DNA from: JBBRHQ01 sp963725315
GTDB lineage: Bacteria > Actinomycetota > Thermoleophilia > Solirubrobacterales > 70-9
NCBI GenBank assembly: GCA_963725315.1
Contig: CAVRYA010000001.1
Coordinates: forward strand, 248,001 to 312,000
Length of the DNA stretch: 64,000 nucleotides
Direction of reading: 5' to 3'
The position numbers and the translations under genes were made by a program. Positions 48,890-57,581 of this stretch are shown piece after piece (the stretch's first letter is position 1; the number at the start of each line of letters is the position of its first letter). Below the pieces are notes generated by a model. The model made no database searches. It was not told the DNA's origin and saw nothing but the letters and a program-made list of their open reading frames with translations.

Positions 48890-49891
48890 AGTGGTTCGGG
48901 CGTGACGGAATGCGCCGCCGAGCCAGGACCGCATCCGCTGCCTCACCGCAAGGATCGACCAGAACCGCCGGGCGAGCGATCGACCGATCCGGGCTGAGAG
49001 CGGCTTCCCGCGCAATCCCGGATAGGCGACCCCGGTCGACGCAGCTCGAGCAAGATTGAATGCTCGACCTGGGCGGCGCCAGCGGCGACCGCGGTCGATA
49101 GAGGAAACCGCTCTGGTCGGTCGCATCGTGGTAGTGGAGAATCAGCGGAGGGGAATCCTCGAGGAGCTCGGCGCAATCGACCGGTACGTGGGTTGGGAAG
49201 TTCATCGACACGGGCAAGGGCACGGAGCTGAGACTGGTGCGAGCAAGGCAGAGGGCGAGTGAGAACTGATCTGCGAAGAAGTGCAGATGCCGGGGGATCA
49301 GGCGCGAATCGGATCCCGAGGGCCGCGACGACCTCGAGGTGGGCGCTCAGCCATTCCTGCCGCAGTGGCTCGCACAGAGCATCGCGGTACGGTCAGGACA
49401 CCGCTGTTGAAGCACGGCGGGATCTCCGGCTGGTAGGCGACGCCGGACGTCGACTCGGGGCGCTCCCGAGCGCGCCTAGAGCCGCCGCCAATCGCCCTGG
49501 GAGAGCGGGTCGTGGTCGACCGGCTTGGCGCCGATAGCGGAGCCGGGAATATGCGGCGCTGGATCCCCGACCACGACCGTGTCGCAGTCGAGCGCCACCA
49601 GGACGTCGAAGTCAAAGGACTGGTGCAGGTCGAGCATGCGGAGCTTGTTCTGCGGCCCACGGTCGCCCAGCGGCTCGACACGACGCGTCTCCGCCCCCAG
49701 CTCCGCGAGAGTGCCGTTGCGGCCTCTGCCGGAACACGGTCGACGTAGTTGACGACGAAGCGGGCCGTGCTGCAGCAGCCGCCGAACCGTCGAAGCGAGA
49801 GACGAGGCCCTGCACGCTGGAACAGCCATTCGGGATCGCTCTCGGACAGACACGAGAAGAGGACCTTCGGTCGCTGGTCGGCCCCGCTCAT
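48890..49891 (-). pseudogene. Frame-broken paralogue of the GT-A-like glycosyltransferase
   Basis: It is similar in order and wording to the intact gene at 44264-45289: KVLFSCLSESDPEW, ARFVVNYVDRVPAEAATAL, LRMLDLHQSFDFDVLVALDC then DTVVVGDPAPHIPGSAIGAK, IPPCFNSGVLTVP, VPLPVSMNFPTHVP and PPLILHYHDATDQSGFLYRP. These pieces lie in at least three frames, with both one- and two-base changes (for example an extra TC at about 49715). No single correction restores it, so true decay is likely. Its ATG 49891 overlaps the flippase stop (ATGA), so it was once the last gene of that operon. Confidence 0.75.
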
Positions 49892-51448
49892 CCGACACCT
49901 CCGAGCCGGCCCCTGCCACCCAGGGAGAAGAGCTTCGCAGCGACCCGGGCAAGATCCGCCGCGCTATCGACTCACCCAGTTCGCGGTCCCTGGGCAGGAT
50001 GCCGCCGACCAGGAGCACACAGGATGCGTAGGCGGCTGAGCCCGACAATCAGCGCGACCAGCAGGCCGGCCGGTTGCGCGATCGCGGTATCGAGGAATCG
50101 CGAGACGCCGAAACCAGCCAGATAGGCCGGGATCAGGGCGATCATCTGTCGGTGCGGCCAGTAGTGGAAGATGGTGGCCTCGAGGTGTCGGGCGACGTAC
50201 CTGAACTGGGCGACGAGCTGCACGGCGAAGCCGAGGACCACCGCGGCCGCGGTGCCGGTGATCCCGATCGCGATCGTCAAGGCGACGCTCGCGCCCAGGG
50301 TTACCACGAGCCGCACCCCGGAGAGCACCGAGGTGAGGGTCGGGCGATCGACGGCGAGCAGGGCCTGGGTCTGGAAGATCATCGTCGTCGCCAGCGCGGG
50401 ACGAGCAGCAGCAGCACGAGCGCACCGCTCGCCTGGGAGAAGCCGGGGCCGAAGAGCCCCATGACTCCGTCGGCGGCACCGCCCGCCACGGCGGCGGGAA
50501 GCAGCATCACGGTGACCACGTAGCGGGTCGAGTCGGTCAGCGCCCGCTGGAAACCGTGTCGATCCTCGGCCGCCCAGCGCTGGACAAGGGTCGGGAACAG
50601 CATCTCTGCCAGCCGAATGTTCAGATCCAGGGTCCGCTTCCCCAGCGTCCATGCGATGTTCCAGGCACCGACCGCTGCGACCGAACTGAACAATCCGAGG
50701 ATCCAGGTCCCCGCTTCTGCGCTCGCCCCGTCGGCCAGCGATCCGGGTGTGACCCTGAGCCCGAAGCGAAGGATGTCCGGCAGCGTCCGCAGGCCCGCTC
50801 TCAGCTCTGGCGCCGGCACGACGAACCTCATCCATCTCCGTACGGAGACAATCCGGTGGATGAGCGAGGTCAGCGCCGCAGCGAGCATCGCGAATATCAG
50901 GCACCAGACGGTCCCGGCGATCAGGCTGGCCCCGACGGCGAAGAGTATGAAGGCGACGGCCTGGTGCAGGCGGATCCAAAACAGCTGCCGGCCCGCTCGG
51001 AAAGCGGACGAGGGCGCCGTCGATGTTCCAGCCGGTGTTGACGACGATCAGATAGCCGCCGAGACAGACCACGGCGGGAGCGAACAACTCCGGTTGGTCG
51101 ATCGGACCGTTGAAGAGCAGGTAGGTGATGCCGGCGCCGATACATCGACACCAAAGCGGTGAGCGCAATCGAGAACGCGAGGACGGCGGCGAAGATCCCG
51201 GTGATCTCAGGGGAGCGTGGCTGCAGGGGGTTCAGCGCCCTGATCAGCCCGGGCCTCTCTCGAACCGTCGAGAAGAACCAGACGATGCCCATCGGGGCTG
51301 TCGCGAGCGCATACTGACCTATCACCTCGATCCCGTACAGGCGCGCGACCAGGATGCTCGACACGATTCCGACCACACCGCCGGCCGCAGCGCTCATCGC
51401 AGCGAAACCGAAACTCTCTCGAAACGACGCGCGCTGGATGTCGTTCAC
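49888..51448 (-). CDS. Polysaccharide flippase (Wzx/MurJ-like MOP family), multiply frameshifted
   Basis: GTG 51448 overlaps the sulfotransferase stop (GTGA). The N-terminus reads DIQRASFRESFGFAAMSAAA then GVVGIVSSILVARLYGIEVI, typical of Wzx proteins. Hydrophobic segments follow in several frames: ITGIFAAVLAFSIALTALVS, PAVVCLGGYLIVVNTGWNID, LADGASAEAGTWILGLFSSV, YVVTVMLLPAAVAGGAADGV, LVVTLGASVALTIAIGITGT and AAAVVLGFAVQLVAQFRYVA. Correcting them gives a chain of roughly 517 aa with about 12-14 membrane helices. It would move lipid-linked repeat units across the membrane. At least five frame changes are needed, so the gene could be dead or the sequence faulty. Confidence 0.65.
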
Positions 51449-52311
51449 ATCGACCACGTTGCAAACTCCATGCCGGTTTGACGACGCAGGCGCTCCACCT
51501 CCGGCCGGAGCAGTTCCTTCAGATCGCAAGCGGTGCTTTCCCGCAGGATCGGGCGTCCTGACGCTCCGTGAGAGCAGTCGACGAATGGAGGGCGCTGCCC
51601 TCTGGCGGATGCCAATCGGCAAGGTGTGTCCGGCAGGCACGAGCGCTCGATCCCAGACGAGCGCGCCGGCCCTTGTCATCGCCTGCTTGTCGCGGCGGGT
51701 GTTGAGCTGGCTCTCGAACGCCGGCGAGTGATAGCGGTCATCGACGCCGAGGAAGCTGAAAGTCATTTCCATCGTCTCCTGACGACACCTCCTCAGCTCG
51801 TCCATATCGAGCACGAGAAGCTGCTCCGGCGGGAAATAACTCGAGATATCGGTCGACCTGAGTGGCGTACTTGCTGGCACAGACGAGGGGATGATCGGGA
51901 CGGTCGTAGTCGGCCAGAGCCTCCTCCAGCGGCGTCCGATCCCCGTCCTCCTGTGTCTGAGCCCAGTGGGCGACGATCCTCTCGATGGGGTCGCGCACTA
52001 TGTAGATCAGCTTCGCTTCCGGGATGATCGAATGTATTCGCCTTGGAACATCAGGGAGATACGGGTAATGGGTGTATGAGGGAGTTGCTTCGCCTCGTAC
52101 CGGAGCGCTCGGATCGAAGTGCTGCCCATACCACTCGAGTCGTTCGCGCCAGTCGTCACGCCAGAACAGGCGCATCTCCTTTTGCCCCCGATGACTGTCA
52201 TGGGGGCTGGCCATCGAACAGGTCAGGGTGTTGGTCGAGGTAGAAATGCAGGCTCGTCGTTCCGCATTTCGCAGCACCGATGATCAGCAGGTTGGGTAGA
52301 GCCGCTGCCAT
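51445..52311 (-). CDS. Sulfotransferase (PAPS-dependent), frameshifted
   Basis: ATG 52311 shares a base with the preceding stop (TGATG). The 5' PAPS loop is NLLIIGAAKCGTTSLHFYLD; the 3'-phosphate motif is KLIYIVRDPIERIVAHWAQT. DPSAPVRGEATPSYTHYPYL and FPPEQLLVLDMDELRRCRQE are also family typical. The last part reads KELLRPEVERLRRQTGMEFA then TWSM and TGA, the classical end of these enzymes. Three surplus bases (near 52200, 51870 and 51500) interrupt the frame; corrected length 287 aa. It transfers sulfate from PAPS to a sugar hydroxyl. A second sulfotransferase lies at 56407-57435. Confidence 0.82.
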
Positions 52312-53954
52312 CACGCTGCATCTCGAGCTGTGTGGCGTCCCACCGGTCGAGCGCGATCTCGACTCTCGGCAATCAACCGGCGAAATAGCGCCCATGCCCC
52401 TGCCCTCTGGCGAGCCGGGCCGGCGATCGGGAGTGCCGAGGGCGGGGTGATGACGACATCGACACTGTCGCGGCCGACTCGCGTCCGAGGCGACCGCAGG
52501 TTGGGCCCGTCTCGTTCCCAACGGGTCGAGACCTTGCCAATCGACACAACCCCATCAGCCGCGCCGCGGATAGCCGGCATCTCGATCGATACTTCGGAGA
52601 CGCCCTCCGGCACCCGCAGCTGCGCTCGTCTGCACAGCATCCGAACGGTCAGGAGGGACCCGGTCCTCCGCTGGAGATAGTTGGTTCGAGCCATCTCGCC
52701 GAGGGACTGCCACCGCACGTCTCCAAGTCGATCGATCTCCTCAGCGACGGCCCCCAGAAGGTCGGGCCCTTCCGAGAGGTCGTCGTGATGCCCGTAAAGA
52801 ACGATGGGCTGGCCAAGGAATGCCCTCAGGATGAGATCCTCCCGCGCTGCGCTGAGACTCTCGCGCCGAATCACAGGCAGCCCGCCACTGACCAGCTCAG
52901 CGAGCTCCCATCCCGCCACCGGCTTCTCGTGCTCTGGCCTGAACCGCCAGGGGTTTGCGCGATCGATGACCAGGGCTTCGAAACCGAGCCGCAGCATCGC
53001 CTCGGTCGTCAACGCCGAGCAGCGCTCGTGCGGCGCCGCCATCACCCGATCGACGTGCAGGCCGGCGCGGCGCTCCAGGCCGCTGACCCGTCGCAACGCC
53101 AGGGCCAGCTCTCGGCGAGCCTGGTCAGCTGATCGGAATCGTTCCAGCTCGTGCTTTACGTGAGCGAGCCCGTGAATACACAGCGAGAGCGAATCGGGAG
53201 CTTCCGCGAAGACGCGAGCGACTGAGCCGTTCACCGGCCAGGAGTCGAGCGGAACGGAGCCGATCGCCACGTGGTAGCCGTGCTCAGCCGCGTGCGCCGC
53301 GAGGGCACGGAAGTCGACGAAGCCGTAGGTCGGCCATCGCAGGTTCGGGTCGTCGATCACAAAGCTCGCTCTCAACGGCGGCCTCGACCACTGGTGCGGT
53401 TCGGTCAGCTCGCGCAGAAAGACCGTCAGGGGCAGCAAGGAGAGAAACCGCCCCTCACGGAGCTGCGCCCTGAGCGGCAGGGATGAGTCGTGCTGCGCAG
53501 GGCTCAGGGCCACCCTGTGAACCCGGCTGTCTCCCTCACCGCGTCTTGTCCAGACGGGCCCGCTTGGGCCGACGGCCATGACCTGATCTCCGGATTGGAC
53601 TGTTAGGGGCCTCAGACGCGCGGCGCGGCCGTCGTGGAGGAATGCGCCGCGAAGACACGCATCAAGTGCCTGACTCGATGCGAAGCGGACCCCTGACTGG
53701 CCAAACCCGGCCGGTTCCCGTTGGGGAATTCCGGGGGTCGCAATCAGGCAACGACACGCCGGGGGGTCACCTGAGTCGGTGAGAACCAAGGCTCCGTCGA
53801 GGCCTCGCACATCCCCCCTCGCCCTCGGCTCGAAGCGAACTGGGAAGACCCTCTCGAGCGCATCGAAGAAGGGTCGATTTTCGTCAAGCTCCGTGCCCGG
53901 AGAGACTCCGACCAGGCTCCTGGAGAACTGGGTTGGTTCTGGCCGGGGGCTCAC
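52311..53954 (-). CDS. Polysaccharide-deacetylase-like protein of the glycan locus
   Basis: About 547 aa from GTG 53954, the first in-frame start after the O-antigen ligase stop (the longer frame overlaps that gene). An N-terminal region of about 200 residues has no recognised fold. It is followed by a NodB-like barrel: RASFVIDDPNLRWPTYGFVD (paired Asp), YHVAIGSVPLDSWPVNGSVA, LSLCIHGLAHVKHELERF (H-x3-H-like metal site), RVMAAPHERCSALTTEAMLR, and QPIVLYGHHDDLSEGPDLLG. A beta-rich tail follows. It may deacetylate the polysaccharide or only bind it. It lies between O-antigen ligase and sulfotransferase in one operon. Confidence 0.65.
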   Translation of the reverse strand: MSPRPEPTQFSRSLVGVSPGTELDENRPFFDALERVFPVRFEPRARGDVRGLDGALVLTDSGDPPACRCLIATPGIPQREPAGFGQSGVRFASSQALDACLRGAFLHDGRAARLRPLTVQSGDQVMAVGPSGPVWTRRGEGDSRVHRVALSPAQHDSSLPLRAQLREGRFLSLLPLTVFLRELTEPHQWSRPPLRASFVIDDPNLRWPTYGFVDFRALAAHAAEHGYHVAIGSVPLDSWPVNGSVARVFAEAPDSLSLCIHGLAHVKHELERFRSADQARRELALALRRVSGLERRAGLHVDRVMAAPHERCSALTTEAMLRLGFEALVIDRANPWRFRPEHEKPVAGWELAELVSGGLPVIRRESLSAAREDLILRAFLGQPIVLYGHHDDLSEGPDLLGAVAEEIDRLGDVRWQSLGEMARTNYLQRRTGSLLTVRMLCRRAQLRVPEGVSEVSIEMPAIRGAADGVVSIGKVSTRWERDGPNLRSPRTRVGRDSVDVVITPPSALPIAGPARQRAGAWALFRRLIAESRDRARPVGRHTARDAA

Positions 53955-53991
53955 GGGACCCAGCCAGAACTGGAGAGTGCGGCGTCTGGCT

Positions 53992-55488
53992 TCAGCCGGA
54001 TCGCGACAGCGGGAGGCGGCTTGCCCAGACGATCCCGGCCCAGGTCCATAGGACGATCGGTGAGAACGGACCCTCGAGGGGAGTGAAGAATATGACGACT
54101 CCCCACATGATTGCCATCGCAAGCAGCCCGATGCGCCACGGCACGGCCCAGGGAGGGCCGCGTCGAACGATCGCTCCGCCTATCGCGGCGACGCTGGCCG
54201 CAATCCATAGCGTGGCCCCGATCAGGCCCAGCTCGGCGGCGTTGGACAGGTAGGCGTTGTGCACCGGCACCGTGCATTTCGGCCTTGACCCGTCAGTGGT
54301 CTGTCTCGCTCCGGCCGGCTGCGAGTCGCAGCTCTGCGCCCCGACCGCCGTCAAGGGCCGGTTGGCAGCCTGCCAGAAGTAAGGGGGGCTGACATCGGTA
54401 AATCGCCCCCAGCCGAAACCCAACAGCGGCCTGGCTTCGACCATGCGGAGAGCGGCAGCGTTCAGGTTCTCTCGGTCCCACACGGAGTTCTTGTCGTTAC
54501 CACGATCGTCGATGCTGGCAGCGAGTCCGGGCACAAGCGAGATCATGAGCACCACGACTAGCGGTATTCCGATTAACGCCGGAGCCAGCAGTCCCCGAAC
54601 CGGGCGAAAGAAGAGAAGGGTGAGGAAGATGGCCACCACCGCCCCCACCCAAACCCCGCGAGAGAGGCTGAACAGACAGCCTGCAAAGCAAAGGCAGACG
54701 ACAAGCCAGCAGAACCCCTTGACCAGGGCGCTGCTTCTCCAGGTGGTCGCCGCAACGGCGGCGGCAGTTCCACAGAACAAGAGGGCAATGCCGTTCGCCT
54801 CCGCTTCGAGGAAAGGCCCACGGGCCCGACCGAAATGGTAACCAAGGTCGGGATTGATGATGTAGCGTGGGAATACCAAGGCGTGCAGCCCGACGGTTTC
54901 GAATAGCGCCGTCAATCCCAGGTATCCGCCGAGCGCGACCAGGACGCCGAGGAAGATCTTCCGGTGCTTTTCGGTGGGGAAGGCGAGTGGGGCGATCGTG
55001 AACATCAGGAACGGGGCGACGCCAAAGCGGTCGAAGAGCCGGAAGAAATCGGAGTTCGCGAACAGCGTTCCGGATGCGAGGGCTGAGACGACCGCAAACG
55101 CGATCGCCGCCACCAGCAGCCAGTGAACCGGCTCGAGCCGCAGGGCTTCGCGGTGTCGCGCGCCGGGAGCACGAAGGAGAAGCGCTGCAATACCCGCCAC
55201 GAGCATCAGTCGGTCAGGCGTGACCGGCAAATACCCGAGGGGTCCGAGCTGTCCCCAGTAACCGCCGAATATGGAAAGTGCGACCGAGCCGCTCAGCGTC
55301 CAGGCCGGCTCGACGTTCCAGGCGAGGTAGGCAGCGCTGGCGAGACCGAGCAGTCCGAGCAGCATCAACAGCGGCAACGCTCCTCGGTTGACACCGACGG
55401 CCGCAATCGCGGCGGCAACGAGGCCAGCGGTCGCCAGCCCGGCGCCGCGCCAGCCCTGCTGAATGCGGGGGCTCTGTGTCGTGGTCAG
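53992..55488 (-). CDS. O-antigen ligase / polymerase (Wzy/WaaL family) with probable CTG start
   Basis: A polytopic membrane protein of about 498 aa with about 12 helices, for example VHWLLVAAIAFAVVSALASG, LVKGFCWLVVCLCFAGCLFS and ALIGIPLVVVLMISLVPGLA. The family signature is ARPLLGFGWGRFTDVSPPYF, then VPVHNAYLSNAAELGLIGAT (the H-N-x-Y/F-L motif of Wzy_C). A TTG at 55377 is the first standard start, but the frame stays open and protein-like upstream (RGAGLATAGLVAAAIAAVGV). It reaches a CTG at 55488 that overlaps the Wzz-like stop as CTGA. It polymerises or ligates lipid-linked glycan at the outer membrane face. Confidence 0.82.
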   Translation of the reverse strand: MTTTQSPRIQQGWRGAGLATAGLVAAAIAAVGVNRGALPLLMLLGLLGLASAAYLAWNVEPAWTLSGSVALSIFGGYWGQLGPLGYLPVTPDRLMLVAGIAALLLRAPGARHREALRLEPVHWLLVAAIAFAVVSALASGTLFANSDFFRLFDRFGVAPFLMFTIAPLAFPTEKHRKIFLGVLVALGGYLGLTALFETVGLHALVFPRYIINPDLGYHFGRARGPFLEAEANGIALLFCGTAAAVAATTWRSSALVKGFCWLVVCLCFAGCLFSLSRGVWVGAVVAIFLTLLFFRPVRGLLAPALIGIPLVVVLMISLVPGLAASIDDRGNDKNSVWDRENLNAAALRMVEARPLLGFGWGRFTDVSPPYFWQAANRPLTAVGAQSCDSQPAGARQTTDGSRPKCTVPVHNAYLSNAAELGLIGATLWIAASVAAIGGAIVRRGPPWAVPWRIGLLAMAIMWGVVIFFTPLEGPFSPIVLWTWAGIVWASRLPLSRSG

Positions 55489-56420
55489 CCAAAACCGGGC
55501 CAGCCGTTGGCGCGGATGCTGGCGAGGGTGGCGCCGACAGCGATGCCGATCAGCAGGCCGATGAAGGCGAGGAGCTGGAGCTTGCTGGTGCGATCGCTCT
55601 GGGCCTGTCCCGCCGGGCTCAGGACCTGCAGCCGGCCCGCCGATGCACGACCTTCCTGGCTTGCCTTGTAGGCGGCGCTGACCGCCCCGGCCACCAGCTC
55701 GGCCGCGTCGCGAGCTGCGCGAGCCTTATTCAATTCGGCTGACTCGGAGCCGGAGGCCCCCAAAGCCTTCACCCTCGACGTGAGGCGGTTGACCCGTACG
55801 GTGGCGGCGCGAAACTTCTTGAGGAGCTGTTCCTGGGCGGCGCCATCGCCATCGTTGACCCCGTTGACGTAGGCGATCAGGGCTGCGCTCGTCGCGTTGG
55901 CGAGGGATACCGCGGCAGATGCACTCGAGCTGACCGCCTGGATCCGCACGACCGGGCTGCCCACGGTGGAGGACGCCGTGATGCTGGATCTGACCTCGCC
56001 CTGGGGCAGATCGAGCCGGCGGGCGACCCGACGCACCACGCCGGGCGCATTCACTGCCTGGCTGAAACCTGACGCCAGCGATTGGCTGTTGGCGGCGAAT
56101 CCAGCGAGCCCGGCCGCCCCCCCGGCGCTTTCACTGATCGCCAGCTTGGCCTCTGCGGTGTAGTCCGGGCTTCGGAGAAACCCGGCCGCGATCGCCGAGA
56201 GCTGTGATCAGGATAACCGCTATCGGCGAAGGTCACCCAATGCCATCGGATCGCCTCCCCCACCCCTACCCTCTTCGCGGGAAGCGGCGCCCGCGCGCCC
56301 TGGCTGGCGGCCTCCCGCTCCGGCCTGAGCCGGGGCGCCGACCTGGGGAGGGCTTGCCGGGGTGATCGTGATCCCGCCCTCGAGAGGATCGTCCCTCGGT
56401 ATCTCGTCAGGCTGGCTCAT
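55485..56420 (-). CDS. Wzz/chain-length determinant-like membrane protein, frameshifted
   Basis: ATG 56420 lies 14 bases inside the upstream sulfotransferase. A Pro/Ala-rich cytoplasmic start (GGITITPASPPQVGAP) precedes the first membrane segment, read as AVILITALSAIAAGFL. A periplasmic helical part follows: SPDYTAEAKLAISESAGGAA, LDLPQGEVRSSITASSTVGS, then long coiled segments (FRAATVRVNRLTSRVKALGA). The second membrane segment is KLQLLAFIGLLIGIAVGATL. Two helices around a coiled extracytoplasmic domain is the Wzz/polysaccharide co-polymerase layout. Three surplus bases (about 56268, 56218 and 56185) break the frame; corrected length 310 aa. There is no tyrosine-kinase domain. Confidence 0.68.
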
Positions 56421-57435
56421 CCTCGCCGCCTCCCCGCCGCGTTGGGGCGACCGCGGGCTGCGCGGCAGCCGCTTCGGGTCGCGGAGGCCCGTTGCTCGCC
56501 AGTCGCCTCCGCAGCGAGCGCCGTGCGATCGACTCGGCGGCGCGCATCGAGTCCCCGGCGAGGTGGCGGGGGCCGACCGGCGTCGCGTCGAGCTCCCTCC
56601 GCAGGCGGGCGTGGTCGTAGCCCATGATCCCCAGGCGCTGCGGCCCGATCCAATCGAGGTAGCGGCGGCACCACGCCCTGCGCAGGGGGTTGTTGATCGT
56701 CTGCCTCCACTTGCTCAGCGGTTCCGCGCTGAGCTGCGAGTAGCGGGCCGTGCCGTGCTTGTCGCCGAGCCGGCCGTTGAGGCTCACCTGGTCGAAGTCT
56801 CCGAGCGAGGCAGGGTCGAACCCGAGGCCGAGGAATTCCATGACGCCCCTCCAGCATTCGGGATCCCCCGAGGCGAGGTCCTCAAAGCGGACCGGGTGGA
56901 CCCGGTCGGGGTGGGTCTGAGTCGAGGAGACCAGCGCCTCGAGGGCGGCGTAGAGGCTGAGCGGGTAGCGGTCGGGTTCCCACCGCCCGCCGGAGAAGGT
57001 CTCGACGACCGAGGCGACGACGGCGAGCGGGTTCCGGAAGAGCGCGATGAACCTGGCCTCCGGGAAGGTCCGGGCAAGCTCGGGCAGGAAGTGGGCGTAG
57101 GGAGGCGTCTTGTCGAGGAAGTAGCTCGCACCGTCTTCGGCGGCCTGCGCGTAGAGGTCGATTGCGAAGTCGTGCACGGCCCTGCGGTAGGAGTCGAGCC
57201 CCGCCGGCAGTTCCCGGCCGAAGTCGGCGATTCCCTCGGCGGCGGTGACGTCCCAGGCGCCTCTGGACGGCAGCGACGCCGTCTCGGTCGCGGCGAGAAA
57301 GGGCATCAGCAGCCACGTCTCCGACGCGGTCGAGATCTCGGGAGAGCTGGCGAGGACGCGCTGGACCAAGGTCGAGCCGCTGCGGGGCAGCGACAGCAGG
57401 AAGAGCGGTCGGATCGGGTGCGCGGAGAGATTCAC
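56407..57435 (-). CDS. Sulfotransferase family protein
   Basis: A 342-aa protein in one clean frame. The 5' PAPS loop is RPLFLLSLPRSGSTLVQRVL near residue 9; the 3'-phosphate motif is RFIALFRNPLAVVASVVETF near 122. Other segments fit: ASYFLDKTPPYAHFLPELAR, VHPVRFEDLASGDPECWRGV and LSKWRQTINNPLRRAWCRRY. The C-terminal 50 residues are Arg/Ala/Pro-rich and probably disordered. It transfers sulfate to a glycan. It begins the minus-strand run sulfotransferase, Wzz, ligase, deacetylase, sulfotransferase, flippase and diverges from the GT4 gene at 57582. Confidence 0.88.
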   Translation of the reverse strand: MNLSAHPIRPLFLLSLPRSGSTLVQRVLASSPEISTASETWLLMPFLAATETASLPSRGAWDVTAAEGIADFGRELPAGLDSYRRAVHDFAIDLYAQAAEDGASYFLDKTPPYAHFLPELARTFPEARFIALFRNPLAVVASVVETFSGGRWEPDRYPLSLYAALEALVSSTQTHPDRVHPVRFEDLASGDPECWRGVMEFLGLGFDPASLGDFDQVSLNGRLGDKHGTARYSQLSAEPLSKWRQTINNPLRRAWCRRYLDWIGPQRLGIMGYDHARLRRELDATPVGPRHLAGDSMRAAESIARRSLRRRLASNGPPRPEAAAAQPAVAPTRRGGGEDEPA

Positions 57436-57581
57436 TGGTCGATGGGGGGAATGCAGGGATGTGACCGATTTCGGCGATTTCCCTTACTCAATTTTCTCTA
57501 TCGATACGATCGGGGCAATTCCTTAGCCCCGCCTGGGCGCAGGGATGCAGAACGCCCCGCTGGGCCCCCCTGCCAGCAGCC

